Source of the DNA: Dictyoglomus turgidum DSM 6724
Lineage (GTDB): Bacteria; Dictyoglomota; Dictyoglomia; Dictyoglomales; Dictyoglomaceae
NCBI RefSeq assembly: GCF_000021645.1
Contig: NC_011661.1
Span: forward strand, 1,791,561 to 1,855,560
Reading direction: 5' to 3'
DNA: 64,000 nucleotides
Below the pieces are notes generated by a model. The model was given only the letters and a program-made list of their open reading frames with translations. It was not told where the DNA came from and searched no databases. How positions within the stretch are numbered: the stretch's first letter is position 1; each line of letters opens with the position of its first letter. This document shows, piece by piece, positions 27,477 through 36,770 of this stretch. The position numbers and the translations under genes are program-made.

Positions 27477-28553
27477 CTAATCAAAAAGTCTATAGTACTC
27501 TTCAAATATAAATTTGGTATCCCATGGACCTGGAGATGCCTCTGGATGAAATTGTACCGCTACAAGAGGCAAAAAGTTGTGTTTTATTCCTTCCACAGTA
27601 TGATCGTTCAGATTATAATAATTCACTTCAAAGCCCTTTGGTAAAGTCCTCTCGTCTATAGCATAGCTATGGTTTTGAGAAGTTATATAAGTCCTTCCTG
27701 AGTCCACATGGTATACAGGATGGTTAGCCCCTCTATGTCCAAACTTTAATTTATAAGTTTTTGCACCAAGGCTTAAAGCTATAAGTTGAATACCAAGGCA
27801 TATCCCAAGAACTGGCTTTTCAAGAGCCATAATCCTTCTAATAGTCTCTTGAACATAGGGCACGTTAGAAGGATCCCCAGGACCATTAGATAAGACTATA
27901 CCATCAGGATTATAGCTTTTAATATCTTCAAAAGAGGTCCAAGCGGGAAAGACTTTTATTCTAAAATTATACTTTAAAAGCTCCCTTAATATACCCATTT
28001 TTACTCCAAAATCCAAAAGGGCTAATTTTTTATCTCCCTCTGGATTTACTTCGTAAGGTACCGTAGTAGTAACTCTTCTTACTAAGTCAAGATAATTAAA
28101 ATCATATTTTAGAAGCTTTTTGGCAAGCACAAAGACATCTTTTTCTTTTGTAGATATAATTGCCTTCATAGTACCAAATTTTCTTATCTCTCTCACTATG
28201 GCTCGGGTATCTACTTTATGAATTCCTACAATTTTGTTTTCAATCAAAAATTCCCTTAGAGATTTTTTACTATTCCAATGAAACTTGTAATCATTAAACT
28301 CCCTTGCCACAACCCCCGAACAATGAATCTTTGAACTTTCAAGTCTTTCCGTATCTACCCCATAGTTTCCTATGAGAGGATAAGAAAACACAATTATCTG
28401 ATTAGCATAAGAAGGGTCTGTTAAAGTTTGAGGATATCCCACCATCCCTGTATTAAAAACGATCTCTCCTACTACCTCGCCCTCATATCCAAAACTTTCC
28501 CCTATAAAACTATGCCCTGTCTCTAAAACAAGAATAGCTTCCTTTCCTTTCAT
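27477..28553 (-). CDS. carA: Carbamoyl-phosphate synthase small subunit
   Basis: The protein (358 residues from ATG at 28553) has the class I glutamine amidotransferase triad: LGICLGIQL with the nucleophile Cys near residue 240, and FHPEASPGP with the His/Glu pair near 325. NTGMVGYPQTLTDPSYANQI near 40 is the family N-terminal block. It releases ammonia from glutamine for CarB. A longer frame from GTG at 28562 exists, but that GTG belongs to the SD GAGGTG, which is correctly spaced for the ATG. It follows argD by 2 bp and precedes carB by 14 bp. Confidence 0.97.
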   Translation of the reverse strand: MKGKEAILVLETGHSFIGESFGYEGEVVGEIVFNTGMVGYPQTLTDPSYANQIIVFSYPLIGNYGVDTERLESSKIHCSGVVAREFNDYKFHWNSKKSLREFLIENKIVGIHKVDTRAIVREIRKFGTMKAIISTKEKDVFVLAKKLLKYDFNYLDLVRRVTTTVPYEVNPEGDKKLALLDFGVKMGILRELLKYNFRIKVFPAWTSFEDIKSYNPDGIVLSNGPGDPSNVPYVQETIRRIMALEKPVLGICLGIQLIALSLGAKTYKLKFGHRGANHPVYHVDSGRTYITSQNHSYAIDERTLPKGFEVNYYNLNDHTVEGIKHNFLPLVAVQFHPEASPGPWDTKFIFEEYYRLFD

Positions 28554-28555
28554 TA

Positions 28556-29713
28556 CTAACACCTCTTTTGTAAAGCTTCTTTTATAGTCTCTATACCCTT
28601 TTCTAACTCTTCTTTAGTTACTATTAAAGGAGGAAGAAGCCTCAAGACATTTTCTCCTGCAGAAAGAACAAGTACACCTTCCTCTATCAATTCCTCCTGA
28701 AGTTCCCTTACCTTTATATCCTTTAGCTCTATACCCCACATAAGTCCTCTACCTCTTATCTCTTTAACTATAGGAAGCTCCAATAAGTCTTTTAGTTTTT
28801 CCTCTAAAAATCTTCCTTTTTCTCTTACCTCTCTCAAAAACTTCTCATTACCTACAATATCAAGAACTGCAGTACCTGCGGCACATACCACAAGATTTCC
28901 TCCCATAGTAGTACCATGAGACCCAGGACCCATTACTTGAGCAATATCTTTTGAAGTGCATACAGCTCCAAGAGGAAGACCTCCTCCAAGAGCCTTTGCA
29001 AGAAGGATTATATCTGCTTCTACTTCATAGTATTCTTCGGCAAGGAAATATCCTGTCCTTCCTATACCTGTTTGAATTTCATCAAAGATCAAAAGAATTC
29101 CTAGCTCCTTTGTTATTTCTCTTACTCTCTTTAAATATTCTTTATCTGCAGGATTTACTCCTCCCTCTCCTTGTATAGGCTCTAAAATCACAGCACAAGT
29201 TTCCTCGTCAATAGCACTTTCAAGGGCTGAAACATCGTTATAGGGAACGTAAATAAATCCCGGAACAAGAGGCCCAAAACCTTCGTGATATTTTTTTTGT
29301 CCTGTAGCAGAAAGAGCACCATAAGTTCTTCCATGAAAAGAATTATTCATACTGATAATTTTCCATTTTTGGCCATCAAAATATTTTCTGGATAACTTAA
29401 TTGCTGCTTCTACAGCTTCGGCACCACTATTACATAAAAAAAATGCCTCCCTTTTTGTAAGGGAGGCAAGCCTTTCAAGAAGCTCAAACTGCGGCAGATT
29501 ATAAAATAGGTTTGAGACATGACTCAATTTTTCTATCTGCTCTTTCACCCTTTTAACTATCTCTGGATGAGAATGTCCTAAAGCATTCACTCCTATTCCA
29601 CTGGTAAGATCTAAATATTTTTTCCCTTGATCATCAAATAACCAAACTCCCTCTCCCCTTACAAACACAGGCTTGAATCTCTTATACACAGGGAAAAACC
29701 TATCTTCTTTCAT
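28556..29713 (-). CDS. argD: Acetylornithine aminotransferase
   Basis: The 385-residue class III aminotransferase has FLCNSGAEAVEAAIK near residue 90, the PLP-binding ILLAKALGGGLPLGAV block near 237 with the Schiff-base Lys, and ILIFDEIQTGIGRTG near 205. It transfers an amino group from glutamate to N-acetylglutamate semialdehyde. It lies between argJ and carA in the operon with gaps of 9 and 2 bp. Related enzymes act on succinylornithine or GABA, but the arg context makes the acetylornithine role the best call. Confidence 0.95.
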   Translation of the reverse strand: MKEDRFFPVYKRFKPVFVRGEGVWLFDDQGKKYLDLTSGIGVNALGHSHPEIVKRVKEQIEKLSHVSNLFYNLPQFELLERLASLTKREAFFLCNSGAEAVEAAIKLSRKYFDGQKWKIISMNNSFHGRTYGALSATGQKKYHEGFGPLVPGFIYVPYNDVSALESAIDEETCAVILEPIQGEGGVNPADKEYLKRVREITKELGILLIFDEIQTGIGRTGYFLAEEYYEVEADIILLAKALGGGLPLGAVCTSKDIAQVMGPGSHGTTMGGNLVVCAAGTAVLDIVGNEKFLREVREKGRFLEEKLKDLLELPIVKEIRGRGLMWGIELKDIKVRELQEELIEEGVLVLSAGENVLRLLPPLIVTKEELEKGIETIKEALQKRC

Positions 29714-29722
29714 ATTTCCACC

Positions 29723-30892
29723 TCATGTTCTGTAGTATGCGTTTATCTTCACATACTCTTCAGTAAGATCACATCCCCAGGAAATTGCACTGTATCTGCC
29801 TTCGTTGAGTATTATTCTTATTCTTACTTCATTACCCTTTAAGTAGTTTTTCACTTCCTGTGAATTATAACCTAAAGGTTCATTTTTTGCAAAGACTAAA
29901 TGATCACCTATATAAAGCTCTATTTTATTGAGATCAAAAGAGTATTCAGTCTGTCCTATACTTGCAAGAACTCTCCCCCAATTATCATCACCTCCAGCAA
30001 TTGCCGCCTTCACAAGATTGGATACAACCACCGATCTTGCTATAACCTTCGCTTCTTTCAAACTTCTTGCCTTCTCCACTATCACCTCAATAAGCTTTTT
30101 AGCCCCTTCACCATCTCTTGCAATCATCTTAGCAAGATCTTGCGCAACCATATCTAACCCCTTTTGAAAAGTCTTATCTAAAACCTCACCTGTAGAGAAA
30201 AGAAGAACCGTATCATTGGTACTACTACATCCATCCACACTTATCTGATGAAAAGATTTATCTACACTCTTTTTTAAAACTCTTTTTAACTCTTCACTGC
30301 CAAGCTTTACATTGGTTCCTATAAAAGCCAACATAGTAGCCATATTAGGATGAATCATTCCTGCTCCTTTTGCTACTCCACTTATAACGGCATCTCCCCT
30401 TTTTGCTCCTGAAATTTTGGGAAATGTATCTGTAGTCATAATAGCTTCTGCTATACTCTCTCCAGAATTTTCCGACAAATTTTTATAGGCCAGTTCTATT
30501 CCATAAGCTATTTTCTCTTTTTCCAGATAAGCTCCTATTTTCCCCGTAGAAGCCACAAAAACTAATTCTTTTTCAATTCCAACCCTTTTTGCTACCTCCT
30601 CAGCCATAAATTCAGCATCTTTAATTCCTCTTCCTCCAGTACAGGCATTTGCCTGGCCACTATTTATTATTATCGCTTGAACAAGACCATACTTCTCTAA
30701 ATGTTTCTTAGAAACTATTACGGGGGCAGCCTTAACTGTATTCCTTGTAAACATGGCAGTTGCCTTTGCAGGTTTATCAAGCACTATCAATGCAAGATCT
30801 AATTTATTATCTTCTTTTAATCCGCAAGAAACAGCAGCAGCCTTTACTCCCTTTATGTTGGTAAGATACAACTTTTCTGTTTTCCAAGACAT
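29723..30892 (-). CDS. argJ: Ornithine acetyltransferase (ArgJ)
   Basis: The protein (389 residues from ATG at 30892) has the self-cleavage region KGAGMIHPNMATMLAFIGTN near residue 185, where ArgJ splits before the Thr to give alpha and beta chains. It moves the acetyl group from acetylornithine to glutamate, making the pathway cyclic. Bifunctional forms also use acetyl-CoA; I cannot tell which form this is. A TTG three codons upstream (30901) is adjacent to the SD GAGAGG and too close, so the ATG is preferred. The absence of argA nearby is consistent with a cyclic pathway. Confidence 0.96.
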   Translation of the reverse strand: MSWKTEKLYLTNIKGVKAAAVSCGLKEDNKLDLALIVLDKPAKATAMFTRNTVKAAPVIVSKKHLEKYGLVQAIIINSGQANACTGGRGIKDAEFMAEEVAKRVGIEKELVFVASTGKIGAYLEKEKIAYGIELAYKNLSENSGESIAEAIMTTDTFPKISGAKRGDAVISGVAKGAGMIHPNMATMLAFIGTNVKLGSEELKRVLKKSVDKSFHQISVDGCSSTNDTVLLFSTGEVLDKTFQKGLDMVAQDLAKMIARDGEGAKKLIEVIVEKARSLKEAKVIARSVVVSNLVKAAIAGGDDNWGRVLASIGQTEYSFDLNKIELYIGDHLVFAKNEPLGYNSQEVKNYLKGNEVRIRIILNEGRYSAISWGCDLTEEYVKINAYYRT

Positions 30893-30913
30893 ATTATTCA
30901 ACCTCTCTTCTCT

Positions 30914-31924
30914 TTATGGATATAAAGGTAAAAAGTCAAGTCCTAAACTTTCCGCAAAACCAAACATAATATTCATATTCTGAATTGCTTGCCCTGCTGC
31001 CCCTTTTATTAGATTATCTATGGCAACCAAAATTACAGCATTTTTTGTATTCTTATCCGCCTGAGCACTTATCACTGCCCAATTTGTTCCTCTCACCTTT
31101 TTAATCTCTGGAGAGCAAGATGGAGGTAATACTTTTATAAAATATTCATCTTCATATACCTCTTTAAAAATCTGATACAAATCCTCAGAGGTTATCTCAT
31201 CTCTAAGAGGAACATATATGGAGACAAACATACCTCTAAATACTGGAATAAGTTGAGGAACAAACAAAACCCTTAAATATCCTATCTCCTTAATTACATT
31301 TTCAATTTCAGGTTGATGTCTGTGATTTAGTATTGAATAAGCTTGATAATTTTCAGCTATATTGCCATATATACTTTTATCAGTAGGTTTTCTACCTGCC
31401 CCTGAAATACCAGACTTAGCATCAATAATAGCATTTCCATAGGTTAAATTATTTTTTATCAAGGGAAAAAGTCCCAGAAGAGATGCGGTAGGATAACATC
31501 CAGGATTAGCTATATACTGTGCGCCTTTAATCTTATCTCTAAAAATTTCAGGAAGACCATATACTACCTTTTCTAAAATCTCAGGCATATTATGTTTTAT
31601 TCCATAAACCCTTTCATATTCTCCCGGATTTTTAAACCTAAAATCAGCACTCATATCTATAAATCTTTCTGGAATTTCTCCTTTACTCAAAAATCCCAAA
31701 GTCTCCCCGCTTCCAAGAGCAAAAAATACTACATCTAAATCCTTGTAAAGTTCACTATAAGTACTTCTATCAGTAATAAAAATTTTTTCCGACTTAAAAA
31801 CCCACGAATCCTCAAAGTGATCAGAGAAAAGATAAAGCTTATCTACCTGAGGATGTCTTAAGAGTATTCTCGTAAGTTCAAGTCCCACATATCCCGAGGC
31901 CCCAACTATTCCTACTTTAAGCAT
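30914..31924 (-). CDS. argC: N-acetyl-gamma-glutamyl-phosphate reductase
   Basis: The 336-residue protein has the dinucleotide motif [15 protein letters not shown] at the N-terminus, the catalytic Cys in [14 protein letters not shown] near residue 143 and a conserved HRHQPEI block near 205. It reduces N-acetylglutamyl phosphate to the semialdehyde. Its start overlaps the end of argG by 8 bp. The kinase that makes its substrate (argB) is not in this window, so it must be encoded elsewhere. Confidence 0.96.
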
Positions 31925-33110
31925 TTTTACCTCCCTTCAAGGCATAGAGATAGTTTTGAAGCCCAAAAAGCTTTATAAAGCCAACAGCAGATTCTGTTGA
32001 GAAAGTGCTACCTTTATCATAAGTAGCAAGACTATGGTCATACAAGGAGTAAGGGGAGTCCCTACCAACTATTGAAAAACTCCAAGGAATAAGTTTTATT
32101 TTCACCTTTCCTGTTACCCTTTCTTGAGTCTTATCCATAAATGCTTGAAGAGCTTCTCGGAAAGGATCAAACCAAAGTCCATAATATACAAGCTCAGCAT
32201 ATTTATCCTCAAGCATCCTCTTAAAATGAGCAAGCTCTCTTGGCAAAACAAGATCTTCTAAAGCCTCATGGGCTTTTATAATAACCAAAGCAGCTGGAGC
32301 CTCATATATTTCTCTTGATTTAATCCCCACAAGCCTATTTTCTATATGATCAATTCTTCCAATACCGTAACTTCCTGCAATTTTATTCAGCTCTTCTATA
32401 AGCCCCACAAGATCCTTCTCAACACCGTTTAACTTTACTGGAATACCCTTCTCAAAGGTTATCTCAATATAGGATGGCTCTTTATTCTCCAATTTTGTCC
32501 ATAAATAAATATCCTCGGGGGGTTCTTGCCAAGGATCCTCTAAAATACCCCCTTCTATGCTCCTACCCCATAAATTCTCATCAATACTATAAGGATTTTT
32601 TCGAGAAACCGGAATAGGAATATTATTCTCTATGGCATATTCAATCTCCTCTTCTCTCGAAAAATTCCACTCCCTCACAGGAGCAATAATCTCTAGATCA
32701 GGAGCAAGGGCTTTGACTCCTAAATCAATTCTTACCTGATCATTTCCCTTACCTGTACATCCGTGAGCTACATATTTTGCACCATTTTCTTTAGCTACCT
32801 TCACCAAATATTTTGCAATCAAAGGTCTGGATAAAGCAGTAGCAAGAGGGTAGACCCTCTCATACATGGCATTAGATTTTATAGCAGGAATAATGTAATC
32901 TTTTATAAACTCCTCTCTTAAATCCAACACATAAGCTTTTTCAACCCCCAAATTTTCTGCCTTATTTTTTATCTCGTTAAGATCTATACCCTGACCTATA
33001 TCTACCGTTAAGGTTATCACATCAAGTGAATATTTTTGCATGAGCCACTTTATTGCCACAGAAGTATCTAAACCACCAGAATAGGCTAATACTACTTTTT
33101 CTCTTTCCAC
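31917..33110 (-). CDS. argG: Argininosuccinate synthase
   Basis: The 397-residue protein has the PP-loop [16 protein letters not shown] near the N-terminus, [13 protein letters not shown] near residue 115 and [20 protein letters not shown] near 350. It joins citrulline and aspartate using ATP. It is the first gene of the seven-gene arg/car operon. The start is GTG, placed after AGGAGGTAA, and an extended -10 promoter lies about 30 bp upstream. Confidence 0.97.
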
Positions 33111-33140
33111 TTTACGTTACCTCCTTTTAAATTTTGAAAA

Positions 33141-33146
33141 ATTATA
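33141..33146 (-). promoter_or_regulatory. Likely -10 of the arginine operon promoter
   Basis: On the minus strand TATGG-TATAAT forms an extended -10 about 30 bp before the argG GTG. A matching -35 is weak. No convincing ARG-box palindrome was found by eye. Confidence 0.5.
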
Positions 33147-33194
33147 CCATAAAATTGCATATTTACACAGAGATTAAAAAAAATTTAACAAATA

Positions 33195-33224
33195 TTGTCC
33201 AAAAAAAGTTTCGTATAGTATACT
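33195..33224 (+). promoter_or_regulatory. Promoter of the FHA gene
   Basis: TTGTCC (33195-33200) and TATACT (33219-33224) are 18 bp apart. The FHA gene starts 38 bp downstream behind GGAAGGAGG. The site is divergent from the arg operon promoter. Confidence 0.6.
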
Positions 33225-33262
33225 TTAGAAAGTTTTCAAAAATAAGGGAAGGAGGAATTCCT

Positions 33263-33724
33263 ATGAGTATTACTTTATACATACTGTTGATCCTTTTTAT
33301 CATTCTCTTAGCTATAGATATAATCTTGAGATTAAGAAAAGAGAAAAAACCTCAATTTCACAAATTAGAGAAAGGCGAAGAAATAATAGGCACTTCCAAT
33401 ACCATGAAGCTTGATGCCTCTTTACTTCCTATAAATTGGGCATATCTAATAGTAAAACACGGAGAAAATAGAGGGAAAGATTTTAAAATTGTAAAAGACG
33501 AAACTACCATAGGAAGAGAGCAGGAAAATGATATTGTTATCCCTAATCCTACAGTTTCCAGATTTCATGCCAAAATAATTCGTAGTGAAGACAAATATTT
33601 CATAGAAGATTTAGGAAGCGCCAATGGAACCATGGTAAATGGTATTAAAGTAACAAAAGAATTACTTCATGATGGAGATATTGTTCAATTAGGAGATGTG
33701 GTTTTAGTATTTAAGTGTTTATAA
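33263..33724 (+). CDS. Membrane-anchored FHA-domain protein
   Basis: The protein (153 residues from ATG at 33263, behind GGAAGGAGGA) begins with one membrane segment (ITLYILLILFIILLAIDIIL). A linker leads to an FHA domain at about 65-150: TTIGREQENDIVI, the phosphothreonine-binding block VSRFHAKI and LGSANGTMVNG. FHA domains bind phosphothreonine made by Ser/Thr kinases. The stop lies one base from the stop of a convergent CHASE2-kinase gene, so this protein is probably a substrate or reader of that kinase at the membrane. The frame is open further upstream (to 33134), but only the ATG has an SD. Confidence 0.92.
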   Translation: MSITLYILLILFIILLAIDIILRLRKEKKPQFHKLEKGEEIIGTSNTMKLDASLLPINWAYLIVKHGENRGKDFKIVKDETTIGREQENDIVIPNPTVSRFHAKIIRSEDKYFIEDLGSANGTMVNGIKVTKELLHDGDIVQLGDVVLVFKCL

Positions 33725-33725
33725 T

Positions 33726-35726
33726 TCAATAACTCTCTTTGTCATTATCCCTCTTAATTATAGTATCAGATGATAAAATATTCTTCCTATCATAAGGATG
33801 AAGAGGGTATCCTCTTTTTAAATCCTCAAGAAGCTCTTCTAGAGTCTGATATCTAAATTCAGGAAATCTCGCGGTCATCTTTTCAATAATTTTCGCTATT
33901 CCTTCAGGAACCTCAGGATTTATAGTTCTTACATCAGGTAAATCTTCTTGATATCTTTTCAGCATAAGAGAAATGGTAGTTTCTTCGGAATATGGAAGAA
34001 TTCCTGTCAACATCTCATAAAAAACAATCCCAAGAGAAAATATATCCGACCTTACATCTACTTTTTTACCCTCTAACTGCTCTGGAGAGGCATACTGTGG
34101 AGTACCCATAAACATACCTGTTTGGGTTAATGTAGAAAGCCCTCCAATTCGAGCTATCCCAAAGTCCATAAGCTTTACTTTTCCATCTTTTGTAATCATA
34201 ATATTCTGGGGTTTTATATCCCTATGTACTATATTTTTTGAATTAGCATAAGAAAGAGCTTCGGCTACTTTTTTAACAATCTCAACCGCCATAGAAACAG
34301 GAATTCTCTTCCTCTCTTCTATAATCTTCTTCAAATCCTTACCATTAACAAACTCCATAACCATAAAGACATAATCATTTTCTTTGCCATGATCCAAAAT
34401 TTTCACAATATAAGGATGATCAAGAACCTTGCAGATCTCTATCTCTCTATAAAATCTCTCTAATACCTCCTTATCTTCAGCATATTGAGGATGAAGAATT
34501 TTTATAGCAACTTCTTTCTCTGTTTTCCTATCTAAAGCAAGATAAACTGATGCCATTCCGCCTGATCCAAGCTTCTTAAGTATTTTATACCTCCTCTTTA
34601 TTACTACACCTTCTAATCTTTCCTTGGGTATTAAATTCAAATAAATTACATTTCCTAAAAATGAAAAGATCAGACCTACAGAAGGCGAAACTAAAGGAAG
34701 TAAAACTTTATTTATAAAAGCCTGATAAGAGAACATAAAGTAGAGGAAAATAAACAAAAAAGTTAAGAAAAGATTCAGTATAATTCTCCTTCCAAAAAGA
34801 ACTCCTGGCAAAAATACTGCAAGAAAATTTATAATGAAAACAAATCCCGGAAAAATTGGGACAAAAAAGTCATGCATAAACAAATTATCAATTATATTTG
34901 CATGAATTTCCACTCCAGACATATAGGAATAATTTACTCCTAATCTTGAGGTGAATCCCGAAAAGGGATGCAAGAAAAGATCTTTTAATACAGGGCTTAC
35001 AGCACCTATTAGAACTATCTTGTTCTTAAAAGTATTTTTTGGAAAATTTCCTCTCAAAACATCAATATAAGAATAAATTTTGTAAGTTCCCTCTCCTCCC
35101 CTAAAGTTAATATAGAAATCCGAAGGTAATTTCAAGACAAGAGATGATAAGTCTTGTTTACTTATAAATTTATAAGCCACAAGAGAAAGAGAGTAATATT
35201 TTATTGAGCCAGAATTTTCATAAATTTTTACCCTTCTTACCTTGTTATCCTCATCAATATATAAATTACTATAGCCACTGCCAAGAGCAGAACTTTTTAG
35301 GATACCAACAGGCTCCTTTAAAGACATCACATTAATTTTTAATCTCTTATCAAAATAACTTTGAAGATATCCAGAAAGAATAACATTACCAGATAGTTTT
35401 ACTTTTTCAGCTAAGAATACGTCGGAGGGAGTAACAGTATCAAAAAGAATATCAAAAACAACAAGTTTAGGACTCTCTCTTTTTAATACATCAAGAAGCT
35501 TACCATGAATACTCCTATTCCAGGGCCAATTACCAAGTTCCAAAATAGAATTATCGTCAATGCCTACTATAACTATATCTTTATAGGGAGCAATTTCTCC
35601 TCTTAAATGAAATCTAAGATCTATTGTTTGCTTCTCCCATACCTTAAAAAAATTAAGGTTAGATAAGATAAGAAGCAATACAAAAAAGATAAAAAGAAGC
35701 CCAAACTTTATTAATATTCTTTTCAT
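33726..35726 (-). CDS. CHASE2-domain transmembrane Ser/Thr protein kinase
   Basis: The 666-residue protein has one N-terminal membrane segment (residues about 7-25), an extracytoplasmic CHASE2 domain (about 30-280, with VVIVGIDDNSI-like IVIVGIDDNSILELG), three further membrane segments (about 285-365) and a complete Hanks-type kinase domain (about 380-640). Kinase motifs are GSGGMASVYLA, the VAIKIL lysine, HRDIKPQNIM near 500, DFGIAR near 522 and GTPQYASPEQ in the activation loop. CHASE2 is a sensor domain common in cyanobacterial and other sensor proteins. It lies 30 bp downstream of argF on the same strand and converges on the FHA gene. Confidence 0.94.
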   Translation of the reverse strand: MKRILIKFGLLFIFFVLLLILSNLNFFKVWEKQTIDLRFHLRGEIAPYKDIVIVGIDDNSILELGNWPWNRSIHGKLLDVLKRESPKLVVFDILFDTVTPSDVFLAEKVKLSGNVILSGYLQSYFDKRLKINVMSLKEPVGILKSSALGSGYSNLYIDEDNKVRRVKIYENSGSIKYYSLSLVAYKFISKQDLSSLVLKLPSDFYINFRGGEGTYKIYSYIDVLRGNFPKNTFKNKIVLIGAVSPVLKDLFLHPFSGFTSRLGVNYSYMSGVEIHANIIDNLFMHDFFVPIFPGFVFIINFLAVFLPGVLFGRRIILNLFLTFLFIFLYFMFSYQAFINKVLLPLVSPSVGLIFSFLGNVIYLNLIPKERLEGVVIKRRYKILKKLGSGGMASVYLALDRKTEKEVAIKILHPQYAEDKEVLERFYREIEICKVLDHPYIVKILDHGKENDYVFMVMEFVNGKDLKKIIEERKRIPVSMAVEIVKKVAEALSYANSKNIVHRDIKPQNIMITKDGKVKLMDFGIARIGGLSTLTQTGMFMGTPQYASPEQLEGKKVDVRSDIFSLGIVFYEMLTGILPYSEETTISLMLKRYQEDLPDVRTINPEVPEGIAKIIEKMTARFPEFRYQTLEELLEDLKRGYPLHPYDRKNILSSDTIIKRDNDKESY

Positions 35727-35756
35727 ATCCCCTCGTACTTATTTTACTATAAAATT

Positions 35757-36686
35757 TTATACCAATAAAGCCATAATTGCCTTCTGTACATGAAGTCTAT
35801 TTTCGGCCTCATCAAAAACTACCGAATTAGGTCCATCTATAACTTCATCGGTAATCTCTTCACCCCTATGAGCAGGAAGGCAATGCATAACAATAACGTC
35901 CTCCTTAGCTAAGGAAACTAATTCCTTGTTAACTTGATAGGGAGGGAAAACCCTTTTCCTTAGCTCTTTTTCCTCTTCCTGTCCCATACTTACCCATACG
36001 TCAGTATAGATAACGTCTGCCCCTTTAACAGCCTCCTTAGGATCCTCCACTATTTCCACCTTTCCCCCATATTTTTTAGCAAGATTATTTGCTTCATCCA
36101 ATATCTTTTTAGGAGGCATAAACTGAAAAGGAGAAGAACATACCACATTCATACCTAAAATTGCTCCCGCAAGAATTAGAGAATTTGCCACATTATTACC
36201 ATCTCCCAGATAGACTACTTTTAGCTTCCTAAAACCCTTTTTCTCAATAATAGTAAAATAATCAGCTATAATTTGACATGGATGTTCCAGATCAGAAAGC
36301 CCATTAATCACAGGAATAGATGAATGTTGAGCAAGTTCCACTAATGTATCATGAGAATAAACCCTTGCCATTATTCCGTCTACGTACCTCTCCAATACCC
36401 TTGCAGTATCAGCTATAGTTTCTCCTCTTTTGAGTTGCATCTCTTGAGCATTTAAATACAAAGGATAACCCCCTAATTGATATACTCCAACCTCAAAAGA
36501 AATTCTTGTTCTTGTGGAAGGTTTTTCAAAGAATAAAGCTACTGTCTTACCCTTCAAATAATCGTGAATCTTTTTTCCTGCATAATACTCAGATTTTAGA
36601 TTTTTAGCAAGATGAAATATTTGTTCCATATCCTCCCTTGAAAGATCAAGAATAGAAAGTAAATCTCTCCCTTTAAGATTCCCCAT
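35757..36686 (-). CDS. argF: Ornithine carbamoyltransferase
   Basis: The 309-residue protein has FEKPSTRTRISFE near residue 52 for carbamoyl phosphate, HPCQIIADYFTI near 135 and the ornithine loop HCLPAHRGEEI near 268. It makes citrulline from ornithine and carbamoyl phosphate, linking the products of ArgJ and CarAB. It is separate from the argG-argH operon, has its own upstream TATAAT elements (minus strand, 36723-36733) and is followed by the CHASE2 kinase gene 30 bp later. Confidence 0.96.
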   Translation of the reverse strand: MGNLKGRDLLSILDLSREDMEQIFHLAKNLKSEYYAGKKIHDYLKGKTVALFFEKPSTRTRISFEVGVYQLGGYPLYLNAQEMQLKRGETIADTARVLERYVDGIMARVYSHDTLVELAQHSSIPVINGLSDLEHPCQIIADYFTIIEKKGFRKLKVVYLGDGNNVANSLILAGAILGMNVVCSSPFQFMPPKKILDEANNLAKKYGGKVEIVEDPKEAVKGADVIYTDVWVSMGQEEEKELRKRVFPPYQVNKELVSLAKEDVIVMHCLPAHRGEEITDEVIDGPNSVVFDEAENRLHVQKAIMALLV

Positions 36687-36770
36687 TAATCTTTCCTCCC
36701 TATGGAATATTTTTAATAGAAAATTATATTATACTTACCTTATAAAGCAAAATTTGATATCATACAAGTT

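Noticed and set aside
32980-33250. ARG-box (ArgR operator) before argG
   Set aside because: No TGAAT-ATTCA type palindrome could be found by eye around the promoter.
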